Assembly: GCF_022267535.1 (NCBI RefSeq)
Contig: NZ_JAHNZV010000011.1
Coordinates: 1 to 64,000 of the forward strand
From: Psychromonas antarctica
GTDB taxonomy: Bacteria > Pseudomonadota > Gammaproteobacteria > Enterobacterales > Psychromonadaceae
Direction: 5' to 3'
Length of the DNA stretch: 64,000 nt
Below, piece by piece: positions 1-8,141 of this stretch. The notes under the pieces were generated by a model. The model had not been told where the DNA came from. It ran no database searches and saw nothing but the letters and a program-made list of their open reading frames with translations. Position 1 is the first letter of the stretch; every line of letters begins with the position of its first letter. A program made the translations under genes and the position numbers.

Positions 1-269
1 GCCAGAGGTTGAATCACCTTGTTCGACGTTGGCCAATGAGGGAATTTCCCCGTAGATAATCGTTTGGTCATCAGCCAAAAACCAGTGCCGTCATAAGCAA
101 GTGCTCGTATCATGGTTTTATTACGGTTAATAAAAACAAACAATGTCCCTGATCGAGGTTCGGCCAATAATCTGCTGCGGCAAACGGCAGCGAGACCATC
201 AATCCCTTGACGAAAATCGGCGGGCTTGGTAGCCAATAAAATGTGAGTGTCGGCGGTTAAATGGATCAT
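1..269 (-). CDS. tnpB: IS66-family accessory protein TnpB (partial, runs off window)
   Basis: The complement of this stretch translates without a stop from an ATG at 269 to the window edge. It begins MIHLTADTHILLATKPADFR and continues with RQGIDGLAAVCR and GTLFVFINRNKTMIRALAYD, which is the hallmark N-terminal half of the IS66 Orf2 protein (TnpB, about 115 residues). TnpB is needed for IS66 transposition, but its biochemical role is not settled. The start overlaps the tnpA stop as ATGA, a coupled arrangement typical of IS66 elements. The transposase TnpC would lie to the left, outside this window. Confidence 0.93.
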   Translation of the reverse strand, partial: MIHLTADTHILLATKPADFRQGIDGLAAVCRSRLLAEPRSGTLFVFINRNKTMIRALAYDGTGFWLMTKRLSTGKFPHWPTSNKVIQPL

Positions 270-625
270 GATTTCATTTCCTGGATCATTGCAGTGATCA
301 GACTCAAGGAAATATCACCGCAAAGGGTAAGTTGCTCGCCATGACGAAAATGCAGTTCCAAATTGAGTGATTTATGTTGTACGCTTGAAGAAAGCGGAAG
401 GTGAACGAATGGAGCAGGTTTATTCACCACTTGAAGTGACTCTGTCCACTGTTTTAGCTGAGTACCGCTGATTCGTAATGCCGAAGTAATTCGGCTAGAA
501 GAATAATTATCTAGCAATGCGACCGCTTGTTGACGTAAAAGGGCTGGTGTTTGACGTCCATTTTTATGGTGACGCCACTGCTCAAATGCAGTAATAACGC
601 TACTAAGTTGCTCTGGATTTGACAT
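266..625 (-). CDS. tnpA: IS66-family accessory protein TnpA
   Basis: This 119-residue protein looks like the short first ORF of IS66 elements. Its N-terminal half is a helical segment with residues such as FEQWRHHKNGRQTPALLRQQ followed by a helix-turn-helix-like stretch around residues 40-62 (SSRITSALRISGTQLKQW). The C-terminal part is a short beta-rich tail that gives way to the downstream tnpB by an ATGA overlap. The pairing with tnpB supports the call more strongly than the sequence of this ORF alone, since IS66 TnpA is poorly conserved. The role is accessory to transposition. Confidence 0.85.
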   Translation of the reverse strand: MSNPEQLSSVITAFEQWRHHKNGRQTPALLRQQAVALLDNYSSSRITSALRISGTQLKQWTESLQVVNKPAPFVHLPLSSSVQHKSLNLELHFRHGEQLTLCGDISLSLITAMIQEMKS

Positions 626-693
626 AATTAAGTCCTGATGGATGAGTTACCCGTATTAAATCAGAACAAAAAATGGAAGTTGAGCTACGCTGC

Positions 694-1035
694 CGTAAGC
701 TCACGCATTATAAACCAGCGGTTTTCATTTGCACTGTGACAAGGGTATTCAAAATAAAATGACTTATGGCGCTTTTATTCTATAACGCTTCGAATACCAT
801 TCCCCGCTTGTGTACCAAAATCATCGCCTATTTTAGAGGCTTTATTACATTATTCTATGTAGTTCACACCACGCCAGTCATCACCTACAACACAATCATT
901 ATTATTTGCAAATGCAGTCCAGCTTTTATTTACAAATTGAATATCGCCGACTTCATCGATGACAACAATATGTTCAGTAATTGAGTCAAGAACTAGACTT
1001 AAAAACGCGTACGTATTCTCCATGCTAAGCCTCAT
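694..1035 (-). pseudogene. Decayed PAS-domain protein, cut off by the IS66 element
   Basis: From the ATG at 1035 (or the ATG at 1023, which has GAGG eight bases upstream) one minus-strand frame encodes the start of a PAS sensor domain. Segments read LDSITEHIVVIDEVGDIQFV, NKSWTAFANNN and WRGVNYIE. The same frame then hits TAA at 850-852, continues with CNKASKIGDDFGTQAGNG, hits a second TAA at 775-777, and continues again with FYFEYPCHSANENRWFIMR, all in PAS order. After that the homology stops next to the IS66 end. Proteins starting this way are usually diguanylate cyclases or other signalling proteins, but the output domain is gone, so the original function is unknown. Confidence 0.85.
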
Positions 1036-1199
1036 TACTCATAAGATAACAACACACTACAATATTGAATAAAAGTGTACTTTCATTATTACGGGCAGTG
1101 GGTAAATAAGCAAATGCTGTAGCATTTTTTGTAGTACACCTTTGACAGATAAACGGTATAATATAGATAGTTTTTTTCTTTACTTTAGAGGCCTTTGTT
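1036..1199. promoter_or_regulatory. Leader of pyrD with TATAAT box
   Basis: This gap lies between the PAS remnant and pyrD. A TATAAT hexamer is at 1157-1162, and a TTGACA at 1142-1147 sits too close to it to be a matched -35 box. The pyrD ribosome binding site GAGG is about 8 bases before the ATG at 1200. Promoter placement is therefore only partly supported. Confidence 0.4.
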
Positions 1200-2210
1200 A
1201 TGTTTTATCGAATAATGCGCAGTTTTTTATTTATGTTTAATCCCGAGAAAGCACATAATTTATCATTAAAGCAGCTTAAATTAACGCACGGTACGATTTT
1301 GGATCTCTTTTATCGCCAAAAAGTACAGCAGCGTCCGGTTGAAGTGATGGGATTAACATTTCCTAATTCGTTGGGGTTAGCTGCTGGTCTTGATAAAGAT
1401 GGTGAATGTATCGATGCTTTCGGTGCAATGGGGTTTGGTCATATTGAAGTCGGTACGGTAACACCCGTTGCTCAACCGGGTAATGCATTACCGAGATTAT
1501 TTCGGGTATTAGAATCAGAAGGCATTATTAACCGCATGGGGTTTAATAATCGCGGCGTAGATAATTTAATTGCCAATATAAAAGAGAGTGATTTTGAAGG
1601 CGTGATTGGCATTAATATCGGCAAAAACTTCTCTACACCAGTAGAAGAAGGAAAAAATGATTATTTACTCTGTATGGATAAAGTTTATCCCTATGCAGGT
1701 TATATTGCGGTCAATATTTCATCCCCTAATACTCCTGGATTACGCTCATTACAGTATGGTGAAGCACTCGATGATCTATTAGATGCCTTAAAAACACGTC
1801 AAACAGAGCTCCAAGAAAAGTATAATAAATACGTGCCTATTGCACTCAAAGTGGCTCCTGATTTAAGTGATGAGGAAATTGCAGCTATTGCGTTATCGTT
1901 GCTTAAATATAATATAGATGGCTTAATTGCAACTAATACAACGCTTGACCGTGAAATAATTAAAGGCATGTCACATGCCGGTGAAGCTGGTGGTTTAAGT
2001 GGCCGTCCACTGCAAAGCAAAAGTACACTTGTGATTGCAAAATTTGCCGCGCACCTCAAAGGTCAGATCCCTATTATTGGTGTAGGGGGTATTGATGGCG
2101 TGATAGCGGCTAAGGAAAAAATAGATGCCGGTGCAAGTTTGGTACAAATTTATTCTGGTTTTATCTATCACGGCCCACAGTTGGTTAAACAGATAGTTAA
2201 TAATATTTAG
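1200..2210 (+). CDS. pyrD: Dihydroorotate dehydrogenase (quinone), class 2
   Basis: PyrD oxidises dihydroorotate to orotate in pyrimidine synthesis and passes electrons to the quinone pool at the inner membrane. The 336-residue length equals the gammaproteobacterial class 2 enzyme. The N-terminal helix (residues 1-40, [14 protein letters not shown]) is the membrane-associating extension of class 2. FMN-barrel motifs follow: [47 protein letters not shown] with the catalytic serine region, and IIGVGGIDG near the C terminus. The gene stands alone and ends in a strong terminator shared with the convergent rlmG. Confidence 0.97.
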   Translation: MFYRIMRSFLFMFNPEKAHNLSLKQLKLTHGTILDLFYRQKVQQRPVEVMGLTFPNSLGLAAGLDKDGECIDAFGAMGFGHIEVGTVTPVAQPGNALPRLFRVLESEGIINRMGFNNRGVDNLIANIKESDFEGVIGINIGKNFSTPVEEGKNDYLLCMDKVYPYAGYIAVNISSPNTPGLRSLQYGEALDDLLDALKTRQTELQEKYNKYVPIALKVAPDLSDEEIAAIALSLLKYNIDGLIATNTTLDREIIKGMSHAGEAGGLSGRPLQSKSTLVIAKFAAHLKGQIPIIGVGGIDGVIAAKEKIDAGASLVQIYSGFIYHGPQLVKQIVNNI

Positions 2211-2232
2211 TAGCAAAGACAACAATAAAAAT

Positions 2233-2263
2233 AAAAAAGGCAACTCAGTGAGTTGCCTTTTTT
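2233..2263. terminator. Bidirectional intrinsic terminator between pyrD and rlmG
   Basis: A perfect stem (GGCAACTC / GAGTTGCC, loop AGT) is flanked by six A on the left and six T on the right. It can therefore stop transcription from both convergent genes. Confidence 0.92.
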
Positions 2264-2288
2264 AATAGGGCAGATGCGTTAAGGAAGA

Positions 2289-3437
2289 TTAGTCTTCTTT
2301 TACGGCACGTAGAATAACAAATTTTTGATTTTCAGATACCAGTTCACAATTCCCAAAAATACGCTCTAACTTATCTTGGTAATCGAGATGACGATTGCCC
2401 ACGATAACCAGCTCTCCGCCATCGACTAAACAGAAACGCGCATCATTAAACATGCTCCAAGCAATATTGTCAGTAATCGCTTGTTGCTGATGAAAAGGGG
2501 GGTTACATAGGATAAGATCGTAGGTTTTGGGCTTAAAACCAACTAGTCCATTATTAACCACAAAGCGAGCATTTTCACTTTGATCTTCAGGCAAGTTCTT
2601 GGCCATATTAATACGGGCAGAGTCAATCGCCATATAAGATTCATCAATAAAAGTGACTTGTGCATTAGGGTAAGCCTCTGCCGCTGCCATACCCACAATA
2701 CCGTTACCACAACCTAAATCAACAACTTTAGAGAAGGGGCCTTCCGGTAAGTTATCCATTAAAAAACGGCCACCGATATCAAGATGGTTACGTGAAAATA
2801 CGTTCGCATGATTATGGATTTTCCACTGTTGTTTTTCAATTTCCCAAGTAATAGCTATCTCTTTTTCGGGAATGTTTTGTTGTTCAACTAAACTGAAAAT
2901 TAAGCGTGATTTCTTTTTAGCCAGTGATGTTTTAGTGCTGCCAATATACTGTTCAAAAAGCGCAAGTGTGGAGTTATGAATCATATTCACTTTACCCGCA
3001 GCCACAATAATGGTTTCAGGGGTGATTACTTCACGCAATTTTTGCAAGAGAAATTCAAGATAAGAGAGTGTTTTAGGGATCTTAATTAACACTATTTTCA
3101 CATTGCTTGGAAAGTTTTGTAAGCTGTCTTGGACAACAATATTCTCTTCCGAGCAATTATTACGCTGCATATTAAGTTTAATTGAGCTCAGGGAAATGTA
3201 AGAGTCGGAAATAGCTGTGCGTTCGATTTCTTGAAAATAACAACTTAATGCGCCAAAACTATCATTGATTAATAGCATTTGCTCATCAGCGCCAAGATGT
3301 TTCCCAAGCTCATTATCAGTAAAGTAGTTAATCAGGTATTCATCAGCAGAATCCCATGCTTGTAACGTTTCTTGCTTGTTTCTTGGATGACGATGCAGAA
3401 CCAGTGTTTGTTCTGCAATGTTCAATGTTTCATTCAT
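2289..3437 (-). CDS. rlmG: 23S rRNA (guanine-N2)-methyltransferase RlmG
   Basis: RlmG methylates N2 of guanine 1835 of 23S rRNA using S-adenosylmethionine. The 382-residue protein has the two-domain layout of the RlmG/RsmC family. The N-terminal half (1-190) is a degenerate methyltransferase-like domain. The C-terminal half carries the SAM-binding motif VVDLGCGNGIVGMAA at about 240 and the catalytic LILCNPPFHQQ motif at about 308, where the NPPF box marks guanine-N2 methyltransferases. The N terminus, with TLVLHRHPRNKQETLQAWD, is typical of RlmG rather than RsmC. It is monocistronic on the minus strand. Confidence 0.93.
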   Translation of the reverse strand: MNETLNIAEQTLVLHRHPRNKQETLQAWDSADEYLINYFTDNELGKHLGADEQMLLINDSFGALSCYFQEIERTAISDSYISLSSIKLNMQRNNCSEENIVVQDSLQNFPSNVKIVLIKIPKTLSYLEFLLQKLREVITPETIIVAAGKVNMIHNSTLALFEQYIGSTKTSLAKKKSRLIFSLVEQQNIPEKEIAITWEIEKQQWKIHNHANVFSRNHLDIGGRFLMDNLPEGPFSKVVDLGCGNGIVGMAAAEAYPNAQVTFIDESYMAIDSARINMAKNLPEDQSENARFVVNNGLVGFKPKTYDLILCNPPFHQQQAITDNIAWSMFNDARFCLVDGGELVIVGNRHLDYQDKLERIFGNCELVSENQKFVILRAVKED

Positions 3438-3553
3438 AGAATTTTTGCCTAAATAAGTGTAATAAAGTAATAATAATTCATTTTAACTTGCTTCGGCACT
3501 TTAGGAAATTGATATTATCCACATACAAATAATTACTTTAATGGAGCGTTATT

Positions 3554-4606
3554 TTGTTCAATATACGAACATACTTTAAGAATAATAAAAAAATACTACC
3601 GAGCTTATTGGTTCTTTTCAGTTTAACCGCTTGTGATGGGATTTTTGAGTCAATTATCGATGACTTGGAATCTATGGAAGACGCTGTTTGCGAGACTGAC
3701 ACCACCACCGTTGACTTCAAAAGAGTGGGTTATTGGAATGGTAATGATAGGGATAATCTAGATGATGTAGATTATTCACAGTTAACATATCTTTTTTATA
3801 CTTATTTGACAGTTAATGCAGATGGGAGTCTAAACGATTTTGATGTTGATGAAGAAATGGAGGGTTTTATTTCAGACGCTCGCACGGCAGGAGTCACTGT
3901 TGGGATTTCTATTGGCGGACCTGGTTACGCTAGTACTTTTGAAACTATTGCTAACTCTTCCTCTATTACTAGTACATTTGTAAATAATGTTATTACGTTC
4001 CTTGAAGATAATGATCTTGAAGGGGTTGATCTGAATTGGCAGACACCATCGGATGATGAAGGAGAGCTTTTTGAAGATTTAGTGGAAGATCTCTCCGAGG
4101 CGTTATGGGATGACGGTTATTTTTTTAGTATATCGGTTATTTCCGGCGTCGGTGATGATGAAGATCTTGCAGACGTGATTGACCGCTCGGTGTTTGATTA
4201 TGTAGATTTTGTAAATGTTAGGGCTTTTGATACGGATAATAGTGATGATCTCCACTCATCTCAGCAAGATGCCATTGATGCCATTGATTATTGGACTGGA
4301 CGTTGTCTTATTCAAAATAAATTAGTCCTTGGTATCCCCCTTTATTCGGCTGGCGATAGTGTCGACACTTACGCTGACATTATTGATTTCAAACGTGCAG
4401 ATGCTTGTACAGATGAAAGTCAAGATCGCAATTATAATGGTATTCCAACAGTTATCTATAAAACCAATTATGCACTGAGCTATGCAGGTGGTGTGATGCT
4501 CATGTCACTTGAGGAAGATACTTATAAGGACAGTTTACTTGAGTATTCATTATTGAATGTGATGAGTGAAACCGCATTAGGTGAGACAGTGACTCTCTGC
4601 GACTGA
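3554..4606 (+). CDS. GH18 chitinase-like lipoprotein with lost catalytic residues
   Basis: The product is a 350-residue predicted lipoprotein. A basic N terminus and hydrophobic stretch (KKILPSLLVLFSLTAC) end in a lipobox with Cys at about residue 27. The start is TTG at 3554, chosen because GGAG lies 7 bases upstream and the signal peptide begins there; the ATG at 3541 is out of frame. The body follows a GH18 barrel: KRVGYWNGND, YSQLTYLFYTYLTVNADGS, GVTVGISIGG, then the active-site strand, and GGVMLMSLEED at the end. In active GH18 enzymes the strand carries DxxDxDxE; here it reads EGVDLNWQ (4021-4044), so the middle Asp is Asn and the acid Glu is Gln. The protein is very acidic. I infer a sugar-binding or remnant role rather than chitinase activity. 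Confidence 0.8.
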   Translation: MFNIRTYFKNNKKILPSLLVLFSLTACDGIFESIIDDLESMEDAVCETDTTTVDFKRVGYWNGNDRDNLDDVDYSQLTYLFYTYLTVNADGSLNDFDVDEEMEGFISDARTAGVTVGISIGGPGYASTFETIANSSSITSTFVNNVITFLEDNDLEGVDLNWQTPSDDEGELFEDLVEDLSEALWDDGYFFSISVISGVGDDEDLADVIDRSVFDYVDFVNVRAFDTDNSDDLHSSQQDAIDAIDYWTGRCLIQNKLVLGIPLYSAGDSVDTYADIIDFKRADACTDESQDRNYNGIPTVIYKTNYALSYAGGVMLMSLEEDTYKDSLLEYSLLNVMSETALGETVTLCD

Positions 4607-4982
4607 GATTCTTTATTCTATGCGCCGGATTAATACTAAAAACGACGGCGCAAATCCACTGTGATTTCCTTCTGTTTTTGGTGTGATAGCGTCTTGGTTT
4701 GTACATTTCTAGCTGTAATTGTGTGGGTTTATTTTTCTGGAGTGAAAATCATATTTGATTTGTCCGGGGGTCTTTGTTTATTTGAATTTAATTTTACCCC
4801 ATGCCTTTATAGTGAATGAAAAATTACTTATTGCAGCGCTTTATGTGATCCATAAATTCATTTGATTATTTGCCATGCTATGTGCTCTAACTATTCATTA
4901 TCTATAATGATCAAGGGTTTAATAAATAAAAAATGACTATTTTCTCTAATTACTAATTATTGCTGGTGTAACAGCATAATGA
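4607..4982. other. Intergenic region, no gene seen
   Basis: This 376-base stretch after the GH18-like gene contains no coding frame that I can support. A hairpin-forming pair GCGCCG / CGGCGC at about 4622-4651 lies just after the gene but lacks a T run. The right edge holds a possible decayed signal peptide (LIIAGVTA followed by stops) belonging to the pseudogene that comes next. Confidence 0.5.
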
Positions 4983-5370
4983 ATGAGTTTTGCCACTGAA
5001 ACTATTCAACTGGGTGTGGAGTCAGGTTATGCACCATTTGAAATCAAAAAGCTAGATGATTTACTGGCAGGTTTTGATATCGATTTGCTAATAAAATTTG
5101 TAAACGCATCGAAGTACAGTACAGTTGAATTGAGAGTGACTTTCAGCTGTTGCTGAAAGCGGAAAAAATAGATGTGATTTTATCTTCTATGTCGTTAACG
5201 CCTGTACGACAAGAAAAGATTGCCTTCTTAACAACTTTTGTAGCATAGGTGATGTTCGCAAGGTTATACACAGAAAGTGAGGTGACATATTCTCAAGATC
5301 GAAACGACAATCGGGGGTGTATATACAGATAATCAAATGCCACTTTTTTTTGTGACAAAAGCGGAGCATA
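4983..5370 (+). pseudogene. Decayed periplasmic amino-acid-binding protein (ABC transporter SBP)
   Basis: Three plus-strand frames together read like the N-terminal lobe of an ArgT/ArtJ-type solute-binding protein. Frame one from 4983 gives ETIQLGVESGYAPFE and LAGFDIDLLIKFVNAS. After a frameshift near 5138 a second frame gives DFQLLLKAEKIDVILSSMSL and TPVRQEKIAF, ending at TAG 5246. A third frame near 5292 gives KIETTIGGVYTDN. This order (ligand pocket, GFDIDL, KAxKIDxIxSSMS, PxRQ) matches the family. No transporter genes adjoin it. The gene cannot make an intact protein. Confidence 0.8.
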
Positions 5371-5413
5371 ATAGCCCCTCTTTTTTTCTCCCTACTTTTT
5401 AAGGTGTTAATTC

Positions 5414-6007
5414 ATGCCCATTAAAACAAGCTTGTTAGAGCGAAGTAACTCTGCATGTGAACTCTGTAGTGCAACTGATAATCTTTCTGTTTATGCCGTA
5501 CCACCAGCCTCAGAGCCAAATTCAGATAAATCGGTATTAGTATGTGACACTTGTTTATCACAAATAGAAAAAAATAGTGAACTCGATAATAACCATTGGC
5601 GTTGTTTAAATGACAGTATGTGGAGTCAAGTACCTGCTGTACAGGTAACCGCATTTCGCATGTTAACGCGTTTAGCTAAAACTGAAGGCTGGGCGCAAGA
5701 CTTGCTTGATATGATGTATATGGAAGACGAACAGAAAGCTTGGGCTGATTATGGTGTTGCCGCTGATAATATTGAGGCTGTAGCGCCTACCCGTGATTCA
5801 AACGGTAGTGTTTTAGTCGCTGGTGATAACGTTACATTAATTAAGGATTTAGATGTCAAAGGCGGTAATTTCACCGCTAAACGTGGTACCCCGGTACGTA
5901 ATATCGCATTAACGGATAATCCTGAGCATATTGAAGGGCGGGTAAATGGTGTGCGCATTGTTTTATTAACATGTTATCTTAAGAAAATGCCTGTATTTGA
6001 AGATTAA
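5414..6007 (+). CDS. yjdM: PhnA/YjdM family zinc-ribbon protein
   Basis: The protein is 197 residues long. Its N-terminal half has a zinc-ribbon arrangement with Cys pairs CELC (residues 15-18) and CDTC (about 44-47). The C-terminal PhnA domain shows DSNGSVLVAGDNVTLIKDL, then VRNIALTDNPEHIEGRVNG and a final LLTCYLKKM, the typical ending of the family. Older names link it to alkylphosphonate use, but the family has no proven phosphonate role and no phn genes are nearby, so the function should be treated as unknown. The ribosome site AAGGTG lies about 8 bases before the ATG. It is monocistronic. Confidence 0.9.
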   Translation: MPIKTSLLERSNSACELCSATDNLSVYAVPPASEPNSDKSVLVCDTCLSQIEKNSELDNNHWRCLNDSMWSQVPAVQVTAFRMLTRLAKTEGWAQDLLDMMYMEDEQKAWADYGVAADNIEAVAPTRDSNGSVLVAGDNVTLIKDLDVKGGNFTAKRGTPVRNIALTDNPEHIEGRVNGVRIVLLTCYLKKMPVFED

Positions 6008-6048
6008 AATGGCTAACCGCTAACCTCATAAGTGCTTTGTGCTTTTTT

Positions 6049-6106
6049 AACCCATATTGTGATTTACCAGAGAAACTCTAAAGGTAATTACAGGTGGGTT
6101 TTTTTA
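6049..6106 (+). terminator. Intrinsic terminator after the PhnA-family gene
   Basis: AACCCA pairs with TGGGTT, and the inner TGTGATTTACC pairs with GGTAATTACA with one bulge. The long stem is followed directly by a run of T at 6099-6105. Confidence 0.7.
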
Positions 6107-6168
6107 TACTTGTCCGTTTATCACAGTCATTTCATAGCAGTAAAAAAGCGTAAGTTGGCTGAGGCGTC

Positions 6169-6208
6169 TTTTTACAGTCATTAACGAACCCGTTAACGGC
6201 TGTAAAAA
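6169..6208. repeat. Inverted repeat between yjdM and rhlE
   Basis: The arms TTTTTACAGTCATTAACG and CGTTAACGGCTGTAAAAA pair over 18 bases with two mismatched positions around a four-base loop AACC. There is no T run after the stem on either strand, so it is not a standard terminator, although it could still slow rhlE transcription. Confidence 0.7.
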
Positions 6209-6253
6209 AAGGGCAATAAAACGGTATTGCTCTGCCATTTTCGTTTATGCTAG

Positions 6254-7555
6254 TTATCTCTTTTTTCTGTTTTTTGCTTTAGCTCGACGGATAGCTGCCG
6301 GCGTGTTTTCTTCTTTTTTACGCGCGATCATTTGGTTGCGCTCTTGCGTCGCTTTATAACGGCTTTTCTTAAGAGGCTGATCGGATTGGTTGTTGTACTG
6401 AGCGGGTAGTTCGCTGTCCAATTCATAACCGGGATAAACAATGCGCTCAAATTTACGACCTATCAAGGTTTCAATATTATCTAAAAACTGTTCATCTTTA
6501 GGGCTCACTAATGAAATCGCGGCACCAGTTTTACCTGCGCGGCCGGTGCGGCCAATCCTATGAATATAATCTTCAGCTAAAAACGGTAAGTGGAAATTCA
6601 CCACATGGGGCAGATTTGGAATATCTAAACCGCGCGCTGCGACATCAGTTGCGACAAGCACGCGGACGCTACCTTCAGTAAATTTTTCAATCGCTTTGTT
6701 GCGTGCACCTTGGGTTTTATCGCCGTGACATAAAGCAGCTTTTATACCATCAAGCTGGAGTTCTTTTGCCAATAAGTTTGCACTCTCTTTTGTACCTGCA
6801 AATACGAGCACCTGCTTCCAGTTTTTGACGCCGATAAGTTCTGAGAGTAGCTCTCGTTTTCGTGTTTCTGATACCCAATAAACTTGTTGTTTTACTTTGC
6901 CAGAGGTGGAGTTTTGTGGCGAGATATCCAGCGTTTTCGGCGTGTTTAATAACTGTTTCGCTAAGGTTTTTACCTTGTTGGAAAAAGTGGCCGAAAACAT
7001 TAATGTTTGATGCTTTTGCTTGATCACATCCATTAATTGTTCAATATCTTTTAAAAAGCCCATATCCAACATTCGATCAGCTTCATCTAAGACCAAATGC
7101 TTTACATGGGAAAGATCGACATTTCTTAAGGTAACATGTTCAAGTAGTCGGCCGGGGGTAGCGACCAAAATATCAACGCCACTTTTAAGCATTTTTGTTT
7201 GCGGGCCGACATTGACGCCACCACATACAACGCCTGAACTCAGTGGTAAAAATTCACTGTACTCTTTGATGTTGTTAGCGACTTGCAGGGCTAGCTCACG
7301 TGTTGGCGTTAAAATAAGCGCTCGGATAGTGGTATTATTAGCTTTTTTGTCACTCAAGCTTTTAGCCACGAGATCTAAAATAGGTAGAGCGAAAGCGGCT
7401 GTTTTACCCGTCCCTGTTTGTGCACTTGCGAGCAGATCCGAACCACTACGAATAAGCGGGATAGCTTGTTGCTGGATAGGGGTTAGGTTTTTATAACCAC
7501 ACGCTTTTACCGCTTTTAATAATTCCGAAGATAAACCTATCGCATCAACACTCAT
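6254..7555 (-). CDS. rhlE: DEAD-box ATP-dependent RNA helicase RhlE
   Basis: The 433-residue protein carries the full DEAD-box motif set in order: Q motif GYKNLTPIQQQAIP (about 20-33), motif I ASAQTGTGKT, Ia PTRELALQ, Ib TPGRLLEH, motif II VLDEADRMLDMGF, motif III FSATF, IV VLVFAGTKESA, V VATDVAARGLDIPNL and VI HRIGRTGRAGK. The stretch CGGVNVGPQTKMLKSGVDIL and the short basic C-terminal tail (about residues 395-433, ending RRAKAKNRKKR) fit the RhlE subfamily, which acts in ribosome maturation and RNA turnover. RhlE-type helicases are often cold-relevant. It is monocistronic. Confidence 0.92.
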   Translation of the reverse strand: MSVDAIGLSSELLKAVKACGYKNLTPIQQQAIPLIRSGSDLLASAQTGTGKTAAFALPILDLVAKSLSDKKANNTTIRALILTPTRELALQVANNIKEYSEFLPLSSGVVCGGVNVGPQTKMLKSGVDILVATPGRLLEHVTLRNVDLSHVKHLVLDEADRMLDMGFLKDIEQLMDVIKQKHQTLMFSATFSNKVKTLAKQLLNTPKTLDISPQNSTSGKVKQQVYWVSETRKRELLSELIGVKNWKQVLVFAGTKESANLLAKELQLDGIKAALCHGDKTQGARNKAIEKFTEGSVRVLVATDVAARGLDIPNLPHVVNFHLPFLAEDYIHRIGRTGRAGKTGAAISLVSPKDEQFLDNIETLIGRKFERIVYPGYELDSELPAQYNNQSDQPLKKSRYKATQERNQMIARKKEENTPAAIRRAKAKNRKKR

Positions 7556-7781
7556 CAGACCACCACTTATTCAAATAACGTAAACAAAAATTAAGGGCGC
7601 GAGTATAACAGTACCAATGGCGATAGCAGTTAATAATATTTAAAAATATCCCAACTTCTTATTGTTAGACCATTAAGCGGCGAATTATTGATTAGTTACC
7701 ATTTTCCAGATAATCTACTCTTTAATGTTGGTTGTTTTATGTGCAATATGTCCTACAACTATCAACATTAAGGGGATCAAT

Positions 7782-7912
7782 ATGAAAATGATCCGATCAA
7801 CTGTTACCGCGTTGTCACTTTATTGGCGCTTGGTATTGCAGGTTGTTCGCCTAGCTCGCACATAGAAACGAATTATTTAACGTTACCAAGGCTTTTTCAT
7901 TATACGAAATAA
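7782..7912 (+). pseudogene. Frameshifted small lipoprotein gene
   Basis: After a good ribosome site (AGGGG at 7771-7775) an ATG opens MKMIRSTVTALSL, then the frame reads through unsuitable residues to a TAG. If one T is restored in the TTT run at about 7820, the protein becomes an intact lipoprotein: a signal peptide with lipobox LGIAGC, then SPSSHIETNYLTLPRLFHYT and a stop. The slip is in a homopolymer, so it could be a recent mutation, a phase variation or a sequencing error. Function is unknown. Confidence 0.6.
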
Positions 7913-8141
7913 CCTCCTACCTATGCGGCAATAACCGCAGGCTATCTCGCATTGCTTTTTTGCTGAACAATTTTTGGCTGTTTTTATGGTTGCGGTCATT
8001 ATTGGCGGTTATGTGGCGTATTATTTTACATTGAGAGTTTTATCTACAATCACGCTTTGGCCTACAAGATCGCAATTATAAAATACAGATAAGACGCTGC
8101 TTATAATAGAATCGTTTTTTATTCACTATAAAGGCTCGGTT
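7913..8141. other. Region with possible decayed membrane segment
   Basis: Short hydrophobic frames appear here (YAAITAGYLALLF, then after a shift MVAVIIGGYVAYYFTLRVL), which may be remains of a membrane protein. They have no clear start or family signature, so I do not call a gene. Confidence 0.3.

Larger units (their letters stand above)
1..703 (-). mobile_element. IS66-family insertion sequence, left part only
   Basis: The element holds tnpA and the start of tnpB on the minus strand. Its outer end must lie between the tnpA start (625) and about 703, because PAS-domain coding homology of the flanking broken gene is still readable down to about 703. A small inverted repeat (arms GAGCTACG and CGTAAGCTC) sits at 682-702 close to that junction. 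I could not fix the terminal inverted repeat or the 8-bp target duplication because the other end is outside the window. Confidence 0.75.

Noticed and set aside
766-984. 72-codon plus-strand frame
   Set aside because: It overlaps the PAS remnant on the other strand and has no ribosome site or homology.
1142-1162. TTGACA plus TATAAT as a pyrD promoter
   Set aside because: The two hexamers are only 9 bases apart, too close for a sigma-70 promoter, so only the TATAAT is noted.
7020-7496. 158-codon open frame on the plus strand
   Set aside because: It lies entirely antisense to the rhlE helicase gene, whose motifs are unambiguous, and its translation is serine-rich without any family signature.
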